Source of the DNA: Larix kaempferi
Lineage: Eukaryota > Streptophyta > Pinopsida > Pinales > Pinaceae
Assembly (NCBI GenBank): GCA_027924585.1
Contig: BSBM01000865.1
Location: 8,568,501-8,632,500 of the forward strand
Direction: 5' to 3'
Length of the DNA stretch: 64,000 bases
Of this stretch, positions 9,890 to 20,723 are shown in pieces. The translations under genes and the position numbers were made by a program. The notes below the pieces were generated by a model. That model saw only the letters and a program-made list of their open reading frames with translations, ran no database searches and was not told where the DNA came from. Every line of letters starts with the position of its first letter. The first letter of the stretch is position 1.

Positions 9890-11819
9890 TCACATTTTTT
9901 AATTCATTAATTAATTACTATTTTTAATAATTGAAATAAACCCTTGTTCACATTGCTAATGTCCAGTTTTTGAGCTTTTATTGACAGGATCCTCGGTAAA
10001 AATGCGATACATTCACACTGGTGTTTATTCATAATTTGACCTTCATTATGAGCCCCACTTTATCTTTTTCGTGCTCTGGATTTAAAACTTGAAAAAGATT
10101 CCAAGCGCTTTTACACCCGTGTCGTGCTTGTCAAACTCAAGTAAACGGTGTCGAGTACGGTCAACTTTACTCATGCTCGTTAAACGATGAGGAAAGTATT
10201 ATCCTGGTTGTATTTTATTCTTTTTTCGGACAAGAATAATTTAAAATTTACGAAAAAGACCATAGGAGTCCATAGTTAAGCTCTTTTCAGACTCCTTAAA
10301 ATTAAAAAGATTGCCAAGTGATCTTGACTCTTTCACACTTGTAAAAGTATTTGAAAGGTCGTCTATTCGGTGATAGGTTACCCCTTTTTCGGCCCATCTA
10401 GACTATTTACGAGAAAGGTATACCTCAGTCAATCTCGGCTGGGAGAGTTCTCTCGGGAATTGTTTTACACTTTTTCGGGATCGAGGGACTAAATTTTACG
10501 AAAAAGTACATTATGGAGCTTCCTTTAAGTTTTTTAGGCTCTCTAAATATGAAAAACTACCGAGTTTTCCTTCCTTGGACTCGTTAAAATATTAACATCG
10601 AAGGACCCACTTTGGGACGAACCCCTCCTTTCTCAGGTTTGTAAAACATGTGAGATTGGACTCATCCATGAGATGAGCTACACCGAGCATTTGTTATCCT
10701 CTTCAAGCTCGTAAAACAAGAAAGAGGTACTCGTCCATCATGTCGGGGAAATATGGGAGAATAAGTCAAGTTTATCGATTGCAGCTTGTCAGTCGTTACC
10801 TTTGAACATGGCATGTGTCTATCTCTTGTCTATATTTGGGTATCCATCCTTCATTGAGTTATAGTCATCATCATGGGTTGTCTCCCTGGCCACGAGTCCA
10901 CTCATCCGGTGTCTATCCTCTATTTTTTAATAAACCCTGCTGCCAAGTCCTGTTACATGTCGTTACATGTTCAAAGGGTCGCATCGTTTCGAGTCATTCA
11001 TTGTGTCAGGCCTCCGCTGTGTCAGTACATACTCCATTGCTTCATCATCCTATCATATGTGCGTGTCGATGATGTGGGAATCATCATGGCCCACCTTCGA
11101 CGAGTCTATTCCTGTCGACACCAAATCACTATCCGGGAATTAGACTTAGAGATCAACCATTAGTACCTTGGTACCTGCATGCCTCAATGGCAGGTTTCCT
11201 CGTGTTTGACAGCAGGTTCACATCATTAACCTCTGATCAAGCAATCTCTCGGATGCTCGACATCAACTCATTCATTTGCATTTCGTTGAGATGTACCATT
11301 GATACCTTGGGAATCATTGTCATCATTGGTGATCTCCCTCGCATTTGTTAACGGTCCACATCATTGACCGGTAATCAAATGGTTTCTACCATGTTCGACT
11401 TCAACACCTTGTAATCACATGGTTAGATTCGTATCTTCTTGCGATCGGGTAGAAGACCCTGGACGGACCTCTACATTTTGACTGCATCCAGGCTGCGATG
11501 GAGATGTCCCTTGTATTGTCACACAGATCCACTTATTGTATTGGTCGTGGCTGTGTCATTATTGTCTCATGGATCTATGATTGTTCATAGTAGCCATGAT
11601 CTATCCATAGTTTACATTATCTCAGTACTCATGGATCTGCAATGTATTGGTCGGCAGCCATGCTTTGAGTCATCTGTTTCCGAGCATGGGAATGCCCACC
11701 TTGGTGGTATATCTAACACTTTGTTTCTATTTCAGCTCAGTGTCGCTCTCCTCGATGCTATCTCTGCACATTATATTCGTAAAGTCTTTCGGCCATCAGT
11801 CCCTTCTGACCTCACACTT
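9890..11819 (+). other. Element A 3' non-coding region with hairpin modules
   Basis: There is no credible coding here; the short ORFs lack homology-like features. Between 10050 and 10510 are four short hairpins built on CTTTTTC(G) paired with (C)GAAAAAG: 10062-10099, 10220-10258, 10383-10418 and 10469-10507. The last has nine perfect pairs. GACTC(G)TTAAA-type words recur around them. The part near 11280-11420 is similar to the reverse complement of 29110-29260 in element E (shared words around CATTGACCGGTAATCAAA), so this is a conserved Tat 3' region. Confidence 0.7.
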
Positions 11820-11830
11820 TAGGGGGCATC
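11818..11830 (+). other. Polypurine tract of element A
   Basis: TTTAGGGGGCATC directly precedes the LTR start TGTTATACC. Element E has the same TTAGGGGGCATC before its LTR on the minus strand. This is the plus-strand priming site for reverse transcription. Confidence 0.8.
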
Positions 11831-11993
11831 TGTTATACCTCTATGTTTCACGGTGTCGCATCTCCATCACAAAACGAGTTGACGACATGTTCCCTACTAT
11901 TTTGCACCATCCAGAAGAGACAGATGATGAGTCAACCTTGAAGGTGAATCCACCCTGGCAAGTTTTTGACCCACCTTGGACTTTATTTACACA

Positions 11994-12110
11994 CACTACC
12001 GCGCCTTGCTAGTTCGCCAAAACGCGGTACTAGACACTACCGCGTTCTGCTATTTCCCCAAAGCGCGGCAGTGCCGCGTTCTGCAGTCTTTTCAGAACGC
12101 GGTACTCTTT
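11994..12110. repeat. Short inverted repeat array in U3 of the element A LTR
   Basis: Several copies of TACCGCG and CGCGGTA, with variants GCGCGG and GCCGCG, alternate in both orientations over about 115 bases, each linked to words such as TTCTGC or TTCGCC. They can form several small hairpins upstream of the TATA box. The same words occur in the intron array at 9511-9640. Confidence 0.65.
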
Positions 12111-12276
12111 TAATAGCTCTTTTCCCTTGGCTTATGGGATTTTGGATTTTCGAAGATAATGGAATATTGGGGGTCCTTGATTCGATCTCAACTCATCTCC
12201 TTCAATTAGAAACCTTGATCCACTTATCTCTCCTTAGATCCACCCATCTCTCTTGTTGGTTAACCTCACCATTCAC

Positions 12277-12284
12277 TATAAAAG
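12277..12284 (+). promoter_or_regulatory. TATA box in the 3' LTR of element A
   Basis: TATAAAAG lies at the U3/R border and is followed by GAGAGG and a probable transcription start 25-35 bases downstream. In this copy it would drive transcription out of the element into B. Confidence 0.6.
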
Positions 12285-12815
12285 AGAGGCATGCCATTGG
12301 AAAAGAGGAGGACTCTTGAGAGTACCAAACTTATGGTCTTGCAGCATTGTGGAGATAGCTAGAGGAGAAGACACTTGGAGCTGGAGGATTGGCTTGGGCA
12401 TCAAGCACCTTTTGTAAGTATTCTTCAAGTTGTAATGGAATAACTTGTCTTGTTTTCCCAAATCATTTGTGTTAATCTTGTTTTAATGATATGATTTGTA
12501 TCTTGCATAGATTTAGATCCTAACTCATGTTTCAGGTTGCTAGAGAATAGTGCATTCTTGTGTTTTGGTTTCATTTTGACAGGCTCACTTGTGAAGGCTT
12601 GGAGCTTGGAGCAAATACCAAAAACAAGCGTCTGAATAGAAGGTTAGTTAAACTCCTTCTACTCTCTTTAGCATTTTAATCCTAAGATGTCTATTAGATC
12701 TAGGGATTCAAGGTAGCATTTGTTTTGACTTGTTTCTTGCTTTAAGGTTAGTTTAAAGCCTGCTTTAAAGTTAAGAGAGTTTTGGCTTATCCGTAGGACA
12801 AAATTCTACATAACA

Positions 12816-13614
12816 GTATGATAAAACAAGTACTGCGACAGACGTCCATACTTCTGTTGCGCAGTTCTTGCAAAGTTGCATGAAGTTACTAAAAAGTGAA
12901 AAGGCCATGGTAGAGCTCCAGAAGCTTATCATCTAGTATGGACCTCAGATTGCAACAGAGACTTCAGATAGCGCTGTATGTCATATAAGGAAGCACAAAA
13001 GAACAGGCCGAGAGATGAGGCTTACTGCATAGATAGGAGATTTTGAAATGGATGAAGTCATCCTTGATCTAGGATCAGAAGTGAATGTCTTGACTAATCA
13101 GACATGGCAGCAGATGGGTCAACCAAAGTTGCTCTGGTCACCTATCCAGTTATGAATAGGTAATCAGGAGAAGGTCATACCTTTTGGCCACTTAGCTAAT
13201 GTGGTAGTTGACATCGACGGAGTACATAGTCATGCAGACTTTGAGGTTATTGAAATTGTGGATGATAGTCAACCTTTCCCAGTAGTATTGGGAATTGATT
13301 GGGCTATGGATAACTTGGCTATCATAAACTTGAAGACAAAAAAGATTATCTTTGAAGGGAAGCATCTTAGGGTCATCGCACCATTGGATCCTAAAGATGG
13401 TGACAGATACAGTGAGCCAATTCAAGAAGAATCCCAAGCTCCAGATTTAGACCGACTATACCAGCTGACTGCGAACAAGGAAGACTACATTAATCCTACT
13501 GCGGACGGTACGCTTAGCTGGCGATGTGACACTTCTTGTATCTCTAACTCAGATATAGGACTGGAGAATTGGAAAAGCCACATGCATGAAGTATCAGCAA
13601 GAAGATGTGCGTAG
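12816..13614 (+). pseudogene. Element B aspartic protease region
   Basis: Translation from about 13048 gives a retropepsin-like domain: active-site loop DLGSEVNVL with Asp at 13066, later FGHLANVVVDIDGV and the VLGIDWAMDN box near 13290-13320. Upstream, codons around 12850-12950 match the pre-protease segment of C (FLQSCMKL compared with FLESFLDL). There are stops at about 12937 (TAG), 13030 (TAG), 13154 (TGA) and 13612 (TAG). The gag that should precede it lies on the far side of A. D-L-G-S stands in place of the usual D-S/T-G-A and is shared with C. Confidence 0.75.
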
Positions 13615-13647
13615 GTTACGAAATCACTGCGCTGGATCGGAAAAGAG

Positions 13648-14400
13648 GTGAGTCCTATTCCCACATATGATGGTTCTGCTAATGTTTATAGTTTTATAAG
13701 GGAATATACTGCAGCTATACCAGATGAGCATAGACTGCTATCTTTAGATATATCATTACGCAATACACCTGCCAGATGGTGGAATGCACATAAGAAAGCA
13801 TTGACCACTTGGGATCAATGCAGAACTAAGATGCATATCCGGTTCACCGAAAAGGTTACTTTACCCTTTGGAAAGTATAATGGACAGATAGACCCTAGTC
13901 AGCACATTGAAATTTTTTCAAAGGCATGGGTGGAAAGACCACTTACAGAATGGGTACATTTATTTGTACATACATTGGATGCGGGTATCCCAGAGAAATG
14001 GTACCCTCGACCCAGAGTTGCACAGTGAACTCACTGATTGGGAGTTGCTCGCTGTGAACTTCCAGAAGGACTTCAGTTTTGAAGACGAGAATCCACTAAT
14101 CCATGAAGCATTACAACTAATCAAGAAGCGCATATTCCAGGATGACTGTCATCATCAAAACATAACATTGCAGGAGTTTTTTGGGACAGAGTGCGTTCCT
14201 GCACACCTACAGTCAGAATGGAAGGAACATGAAGAGCACTTTATCGAGTGTTACAACTTAGCTGAAGATACCAATGATATAAATGAAGATGATGAGGAGG
14301 ACCCACGCAACATAGATATACCAAAGTCCGAAGGCGCGCGTGAGGTAGAAGGACCTCCGTTGGAAATCCCAAATATGACTGGACCAGTAAAAACACAAAA
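13648..14400 (+). pseudogene. Element B second gag-like domain between protease and RT
   Basis: The segment has the signature of a Retrotrans_gag domain: ARWWNAHKKA, then KYNGQIDPSQHIEIF, EWVHLFVHTLD and, after a one-base shift near 14003, LDPELHSELTDWELLAVNF. It lies after the protease and before RT, not at the polyprotein start. A strongly acidic linker follows (near 14280-14310, NEDDEEDPR). Element C has the same domain in the same place, so it is an ancestral part of this lineage. A role in particle assembly is inferred only from similarity to gag. Confidence 0.7.
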
Positions 14401-15927
14401 AGTGAACATTGGCACAGACAAAGAGTTGAAGTTCGCATCAATAGGAGATTATTGGGACGACCAGACTATTGCAGAGATCGCAGATACCTTACATGAGTAT
14501 CAGGAACTGTTTCCAACAAAATTTACAGAGATAAAAAGGAATTTTGGGAGACCTAGGGGTCATGAAAATACCTTTAAAGCTCGGTGCCAAGCCTATCAAG
14601 CAGAGGCCATATAGATTGAATCCGCGCTATAAGGAAAAAGTCTGCTCAGAGCTAGATAAGATGCTAGAAGCAGGAATCATTGAACCAATCGAAGAATCTG
14701 AATGGATTAGCCCCATGGTTGTTCAAGACAAGAAAGTAAAAGGAGAGATCAGGATTTGTGTGGATCTCAGAAAGCTGAACGATGCTTCCATGCACGACCC
14801 ATTTCCTACTCCATTCACAAACGAAGTGCTTGATAACGTTGGAGGAAATGAGGCATATTCTTTCACTGATGGTTTCTTTGGTTATCATCAGATCAGGATT
14901 GATCCTGCAGATAGGCATAAGATGACATTTGCTACAGAATGGGGGTCATTCCAGTACACTGTCATGCCTTTTGGGGCTGAAGAACGCACCTGCCCATATT
15001 CTCTAGAGTTGTCGTTGCAGCATTTAAAGATTTTATGCACAAGTTTTTAGAAGCGTATTTTGATGATTGGACTATATTTGGTCTATTGAAAAATCATTGC
15101 GCAAACCTCCGCATGATGCTCGAGAAGTGTCGACAGCATCAAATATCCTTGAATTTGAAAAAGTGTATTTTCTGTGTGCCTTAAGGAATTTTACTTGGCC
15201 ACATTGTCTGTAAGCAAGGATTGATGGTAGACCCTGCGAAGATTGCAGTTATTGCAAACTTACCAACACCAAATTCAGTCAAGATGTTGTGATCTACATT
15301 AGGCCATACGGGATGTTACAGGAAATTTATAAAGGGTTATGCACAGACAACCGTAGTGATGGAAAAGCTGCTGAAGAAGGATGCACCATTCATTTGGAAC
15401 GCAGAATGCGAACAGGGTTTTGACACATTAAAAGAAAAGATGGTCACTACACCTATTCTAGTCTTTCCAGACTAGACAAAGCCATTCCATGTCCATGTTG
15501 ATGCATCATGTATTTCCCTGGGAATCGTGTTAACTCAGCCAGGAGAGGGAGGTATTGACCAACCTATTGCATTTTCTAGCAGAAAGATTTCAATAGTAGA
15601 AAAGACCTATACTACTACTGAGAGGGAAGGCCTTGCGATGGTATATGCCCTACAAAAATTTAGATACTACTTGCTGGGATCGCACTTCCTTATGTTTACT
15701 AACCATTCTGTGTTGAAATATTTGGTCAACAAGCCATTGTTAGGGGGACGCATATGCCGATGGCTATTGCTATTCCAGGAATATGATTTTGAAATTATCG
15801 TCAAGCCAGGTAGGCTAAACTTGGGACCTGATCATCTATCAAGGATCGAGTCAGGAGAGGAGCCGACGAATATTGAAGACAGTCTGCCTGATGCGCAGTT
15901 ATTTAGTATACAGGTTTCCGATGATTA
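14401..15927 (+). pseudogene. Element B reverse transcriptase and RNase H
   Basis: RT begins after FASIGDYWDD. Clear blocks are RPYRLNPRY, IRICVDLRKLNDAS, YSFTDGFFGYHQIRI and the catalytic YFDD near 15056-15067. Frameshifts lie near 14535 and twice near 14975-15000, and stops are at about 15182 (TAA), 15290 (TGA) and 15472 (TAG). RNase H follows (HVHVDASC, TTEREGLAMVYALQKF, GPDHLSR), open from 15527 to 15928. Its TDH motif has become TNH, losing one catalytic Asp. The fold is the ordinary gypsy RT-RH; the copy is dead. Confidence 0.88.
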
Positions 15928-17204
15928 GTACAAGGACATCATTGACTTCCTAACCACAAGGTTGGCACCCCAGGAATTCTCGGTCCAGCAGAAAAAAAAG
16001 TTAGTGGTGCGCGCTGTGAACTTCACTATAATTGCAGGTCAGTTATACAAACTTGGGCCGGATGAAGTCCTGCGCAGGTGTGTGCTTGATTTGATCATGA
16101 GAAGCCATTTATTCTAGCCGATGCACACTCAGGAATCACGGTAGGTCGCTATGCAGGAAGGACTACTGCGTAGAAGATATTGTGCGCAGGGCTATGGTGG
16201 CCTACGGTCCATAAAGATTCCAAAGAACATTGCAGGAACTGTGATGTCTGTCAGAGGACAGGAAAACCATCACGCCAAGGTGAGATGCCTCTGAATCCAT
16301 AGTTGACATTGCAGCCATTTGAAAAATGGGCAATAGACTTTGTGGTTCCTATAAACTCACCAGGAAAAAGAACGGGTGCAAGGTATATTATTACTACTAC
16401 GGATTACCTCACTAGATGGGCAGAAGCAAAACCAGTTAAGGACTACAGTTCCAGTACTACTGCGTAGTTTATTTTTGAAGAAGTACTCACCAGATTTGGC
16501 TGTCTGAAGATTTTGATGAGTGACCAAGGTACTCACTTTTTGAACAAGACGATTGAGGCACTTACAGAAGAATTCTACATTCATCATCAACGTAGTACTC
16601 CATATCATCCATAGGCGAATGGTACTGTAGAGGCTTTCAATAAAATATTGGAGAACGCACTCACTAAGGTGTGCAATTTAAATAGAGACGATTGGGACCT
16701 GTGTGTATCATTTGTGCTATGGGCATACAGGACCACATGCAAGAAATTGATAGGACAAACACCCTTTCGGTTGGTTTATGGGAAGGAGGCTATAATGCCT
16801 ATGGAATATATTGTCCCTAGTTTGAGAATCGCTGCATTTACAGGGATGTCAGACTGCGAAGCTCTAGAAGAAAGATTACTACATTTGCTGGGCTTGAAGG
16901 AAGATTGCTTCATCGCAGGCTTCCACTAGCAAGCTCAGAAGGACCGCGAGAAAGCATGGCATGATCGCCATATAAAGAACAAGTGTTTTTCAGGTAGGTG
17001 ATCTAGTCCTCCTGTATGATAGCAAATTCATGAAATTTCCTGGTAAATTTAAGATGCATTGGCTTGGCCCATATACTGTGATACATGTTACTAACACTGG
17101 TGCAGTCCAGTTAGCCAATTTAGTTGGTGATACCTTGCCAACTTTGATAAATGGAAGCAGGCTAAATCTATACCATGATAGCACTGCTTTGCAGAACCCT
17201 GAAT
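15928..17204 (+). pseudogene. Element B integrase
   Basis: A zinc-binding half (HSGITVGRYAG, CRNCDVCQR) leads to a core with all three catalytic acids still encoded: [13 protein letters not shown] and GTVEAFN. The C-terminal part (GKFKMHWLGPYTV) follows. A frameshift near 16090 and another near 16995 break the frame. Stops near 16170, 16302, 16466, 16612 and 16927 are all TAG. The one at 16612 sits at the invariant glutamine of the HPQANG motif, showing that CAG became TAG. Confidence 0.87.
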
Positions 17205-17810
17205 AACGAACAAAGGAAGGAAGTTATAAGTGTCAAGTAAAGTTGAAAGTGGACACTAGAAATGTAAAGGAGTATGTACATGTATGATAAAAGGAAGAAG
17301 GAATGATAAGAAGAATGATCTATGCACCGCGCAGCACTATTAAAGCTGAGCGGAAGGTAAACAAAAAAAAAAGAAGAAGAAAAATATATATAGTGGAAGC
17401 CGCGCAGTTGGAAATTTTTGACATTGCGAAGTAGCCACACAAGGTTGCAGATGGCTTGTTGCACAGTTCGACGCAGCACCTAGAGAAAAATAGCCATTGC
17501 ATGGCTTTTTAGAAAAATAGTCGTTAGATGATTGTTGCAACAACCGCTTCAGCATTTAAACCAAAAATAGTCGTTCTTAGCATGTTGACGATAGAAAAGA
17601 CTGAAGGATTCTCTCAAATTCGCCAACGGACACCACATTAAATGCTTATCTAGCTATTGAAGAGTGCAGGAGAGGGTCTGTTGCACCTATAAATAACACC
17701 GTTGGGAGACTCGTGGGCAATATCAAGCACTTAGAATTTTCTTGCGATTAAACTCTCTGAGCTAGTAGCCATCTATATTCTGTCTACCTTAGCCGCTACC
17801 TCATTTATGA
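17205..17810 (+). other. Element B spacer between integrase and ORF3
   Basis: No coding is supported. A purine-rich stretch (near 17359-17395, A-rich with GAAGAAG) is followed by a region resembling a promoter and a short 5' leader that ends at the ORF3 ATG. Minus-strand ORFs here are the complement of the purine tract. Confidence 0.5.
17698..17705 (+). promoter_or_regulatory. Candidate internal promoter (TATA box) for ORF3
   Basis: TATAAATA sits 106 bases before the ORF3 ATG at 17811. A plausible start site lies around 17728-17735. It resembles a complete core promoter rather than random AT-rich DNA, as the flanks are GC-mixed. This would let ORF3 be made from its own transcript. Confidence 0.45.
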
Positions 17811-20711
17811 ATGTCCAAACCTTCCTTTAGAGAAGAAGAACTCACCATTGAAGAAGCACTGAGGATCTTTCAGCACGGAGGGATTCAACAGTTAATGAAA
17901 ACTCTATTTAAGAAGGTCGCCATAGAACAAGGTGAAGGATCCCGCAGATCACCAAGAATTAATCCAACGATGCAGGAAAAAGAAAAAGATAAGGGAAAAG
18001 TTGTAACTGCACCTCGATCCAACAGCATAAAGATGGGATCCTCGGCACAGAAATCACTAGTCTTTCAGACAGAACCTTTGAAGATGACACCTGAATATAT
18101 CTCCCCACGGGAACTCAATGCCCCTGTGTTTAAATTGTCCAAGAATGCGAGATATGACATCCCGCTGTCACCTATCTCAAAGCATGTAAACATTGCTAAG
18201 AATCTGCTGGGAAAGATAGCAGATTTTAAATGGGAGGATTATGACCTCTTGGGAATGAAGAAAGACGAGCCAGATGTTCCCAAGTACCCAAATTTTCAAC
18301 CAGACTAATATATGTGCTGGAAAAAGTATGCCAAGGGAACTCTGAACTTGGTAGCTGACAGTTGGTTAGCACCTGTCATTCAGTTGGGGCTACTGAACTT
18401 GCCGAGATTGCCACATTTTGACCGTTCTCTAGAACTGAATATTGTGGTTCGCACACTCATGGTGTGAATCCACCAAGGTTATCTATGGCTGGACATGAAC
18501 ATTGACATTAATATTGATTTGATCCACCGCATGACTGGGCTAAGCAAGCGCGGTAAGGATCCTAAGCAATTCTTCCAGGGGAAGAGCAAAGAAAAAGAGG
18601 CTGTTGAGAAGATGAAGAAAACCCACTCGGTGGTGAAGGAAAAAAGAGGATTCCCGATAGAAGATATAGAGGACAGAGCAACAAGATTTGTAACGCAGTT
18701 GCTCGCAGGAAAGATGCTCAAAACAACTAGGCCTTCGGAGGTGCATGCAGGCGCAATACTCCTTGGTGCCGCAGCGGCCGAAGGAAACAACTTTAATTGG
18801 TGTTAGTTTCTATTGAATGAGTTCCTTGAAGAACTTAACGACACACAACTGAATGGCGGCTAGTTCCATTTCACCTGGATCATCATCCTGATTGCTTTGT
18901 GTGGATGGAAGGAGCCACGAGATTATGCGAGCGTCATTATGGACACCAAGGATCCTAGAGGGTTTAAGTTCGTTAACCTCTGGGCAAACACAAATGCAGA
19001 GCGCCAGCATGCGATAGTATAAGTCTTTTACCACTACTATATTTAGCTACACGATGCAATCACGAAGACACCCCGCATTACAAAGAAGGTCATGGCGAAG
19101 TATATCCGCATCATCGACTTTGAGGTGGATATGAAATGTATATTCATATCGCCGAAAGCACAAACGAGGAAACCAGAGTGGTTCCTAGGAAAGTACATCA
19201 TGTATGAGCAGGATATTGAGGACCTCATGAAACATTGGCCAGTAGAGTTCCACGTAGAGGTCATGGACATGGAGATAGATTCAGCAGAAGATGAGCCAAT
19301 CCCGCTCTCATGCCCAATCATTGAAGAAACAGGGAAGAGAAAAGAAGAGGAGACTTCTAAGAAGCCAAAGTCGAGGAAAAAGGTGAAGGCTACAAAGATT
19401 CAATCGGAGGCAGTCCTCAATGATGATGACTACGAGATGATAGCCGAAACAGTCTCAGAGCAGATGAAGGAGCTTATGGCAGCTAAAGAAAAGAAGGACA
19501 TGGTCATCCACGATGACCTGCACCAGACACGGCTCGCAATGCAAGGCCTAATGAAGAAAATGGACGATGTCCAAAAAATCCTTGTTTTGCCGCAAGAAGC
19601 AGGGGATGAAAGGAGGTCGATAGGAACCTCGCATAAAGGAAGCCAATAGCTAGCAATAACGCTGCCATCGAAGACTAGAATTGTCCATCTAGACCCATTA
19701 GCTGTTGCGTTTCCAATAGCAGAACAAGTTGTCTTGGACACATAGGGAGTCAAGAGGGTAGAGCTCAACTTAGCCAAAATCCCTTTACCAGGATTGCACT
19801 TCATCCACACGCAGATCATGGAGGAGATGCACGAATGGATGGTTGAATCGATGAAGCTACAAGCAGAGCTCACTGCAGCAAACAGACAAATTCAGCAGAA
19901 GGCAGAAATACAGCTATGCAATGAACAAGACTGCCGACAAAATTTGGAGACCACCATATCCAATGTGGCGAAGGATATAAAAGGCATAGAAATCCAGGAT
20001 GATCCTGCAAACACAGTTCTGAGGATTGGAGATAGGGTGATATCCTTGCAGATGGAGATGCAGGATAAAGAGATTTATTATGAGGCCGATATTGCCACAT
20101 TGAAGGATAAGCTGAATAAGCAGGCGCCATTAACTGAACAACAAGTTAGAGAGCAAGCAGTGAGCGCTGCCTCAAAAAGCATTACAAGTGAGATGGCTAA
20201 GTGCCAATCTCTCCTGGATAAGGTTTCACAGGAAATCGCGACCCTTGAAGAGGATCAAGGGTTGTTGTAGGTCAAGACCGCGGTACAAGAAAAACAAACC
20301 GCGCTGGACAATTTGAATGCAGAGGTTAAAGCTTTGCCACCCAGACAAAGGTTGCCAAGATACAAGGAGATATCCAGCTTAAAGAAAGAAGTACAAGAAT
20401 TACGACAAAAGGAGACTGAGATGGATAATCAGTCACAGCAGCTCCTGGAGAATGCCATGGCGGTATTGCATCAAATTGAAGATAAGCTAGTAGAATTGCG
20501 TGATAAATAGGAGTAGGTACAAGACCAAATTGGACAAGAAATAACTCCAACACTGTTTGATACAATTAAACAGGTTGAGGAGGATACAAGAGAAGTAGCG
20601 GTGCAGTTGTGCGGTACATATGACAAGTTTGTGGCCAAGTTTGTTCCACCGGTCGCGGCACAGAGCGAGACAACTGAAACAATTAGTGGCTCGGGGACAA
20701 GCCACATGTAA
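17811..20711 (+). pseudogene. Element B ORF3: 966-codon accessory protein, coiled-coil C-terminal half
   Basis: This single frame of 2901 bases from ATG 17811 to TAA 20709 has no frameshift but 11 premature stops: TAA 18306 and 19020, TGA 18465, TAG 18804, 18861, 19044, 19647, 19743, 20268, 20508 and 20514. The N-terminal third contains LIHRMTGLSKRG, whose end matches the TGLSKRG of A's antisense mobile-domain-like protein, followed by AGAILLGAAAAEGNNFNWC. The middle has a basic stretch (near 19340-19390). From about 19420 to 20650 it is Glu/Lys/Gln-rich with heptad-like spacing, a probable long coiled coil. I recognise no enzyme. Position suggests an accessory or structural protein; function is unknown. 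Confidence 0.65.
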
Positions 20712-20723
20712 GTGTTAGGGGCA

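Larger units (their letters stand above)
1..12815 (+). mobile_element. Element A: Tat-like Ty3/gypsy LTR retrotransposon, 5' end outside window
   Basis: The element runs from the left edge to an LTR ending ATAACA at 12815. Order seen: gag, protease, reverse transcriptase, degenerate gypsy RNase H, integrase, a separate archaeal-type RNase H, an antisense spliced gene, about 2 kb of hairpin-rich non-coding DNA, a polypurine tract and the 3' LTR. Dual RNase H plus an antisense accessory ORF are known traits of the plant Tat/Ogre lineage; the placement here is my reading. The DNA just past 12815 is the pre-protease region of element B, so A appears inserted into B. GTATG at 12816-12820 would be the target duplication, but its partner lies outside the window. 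Confidence 0.9.
11831..12815 (+). repeat. 3' LTR of element A (985 bp)
   Basis: It starts TGTTATAC after the polypurine tract and ends ACATAACA, giving the 6-bp inverted termini TGTTAT/ATAACA. TATAAAAG at 12277-12284 is a good core promoter box. U3 carries an array of CTACCGCG/CGCGGTA words. The LTR start resembles that of element E (TGTTATAGC). The 5' LTR is outside the window, so LTR divergence cannot be measured. Confidence 0.85.

Noticed and set aside
10815-12319. Overlapping plus-strand ORFs of 60-127 codons
   Set aside because: No motifs, overlapping frames, and part of them crosses the LTR boundary of A; the homologous region in E has no equivalent ORFs.
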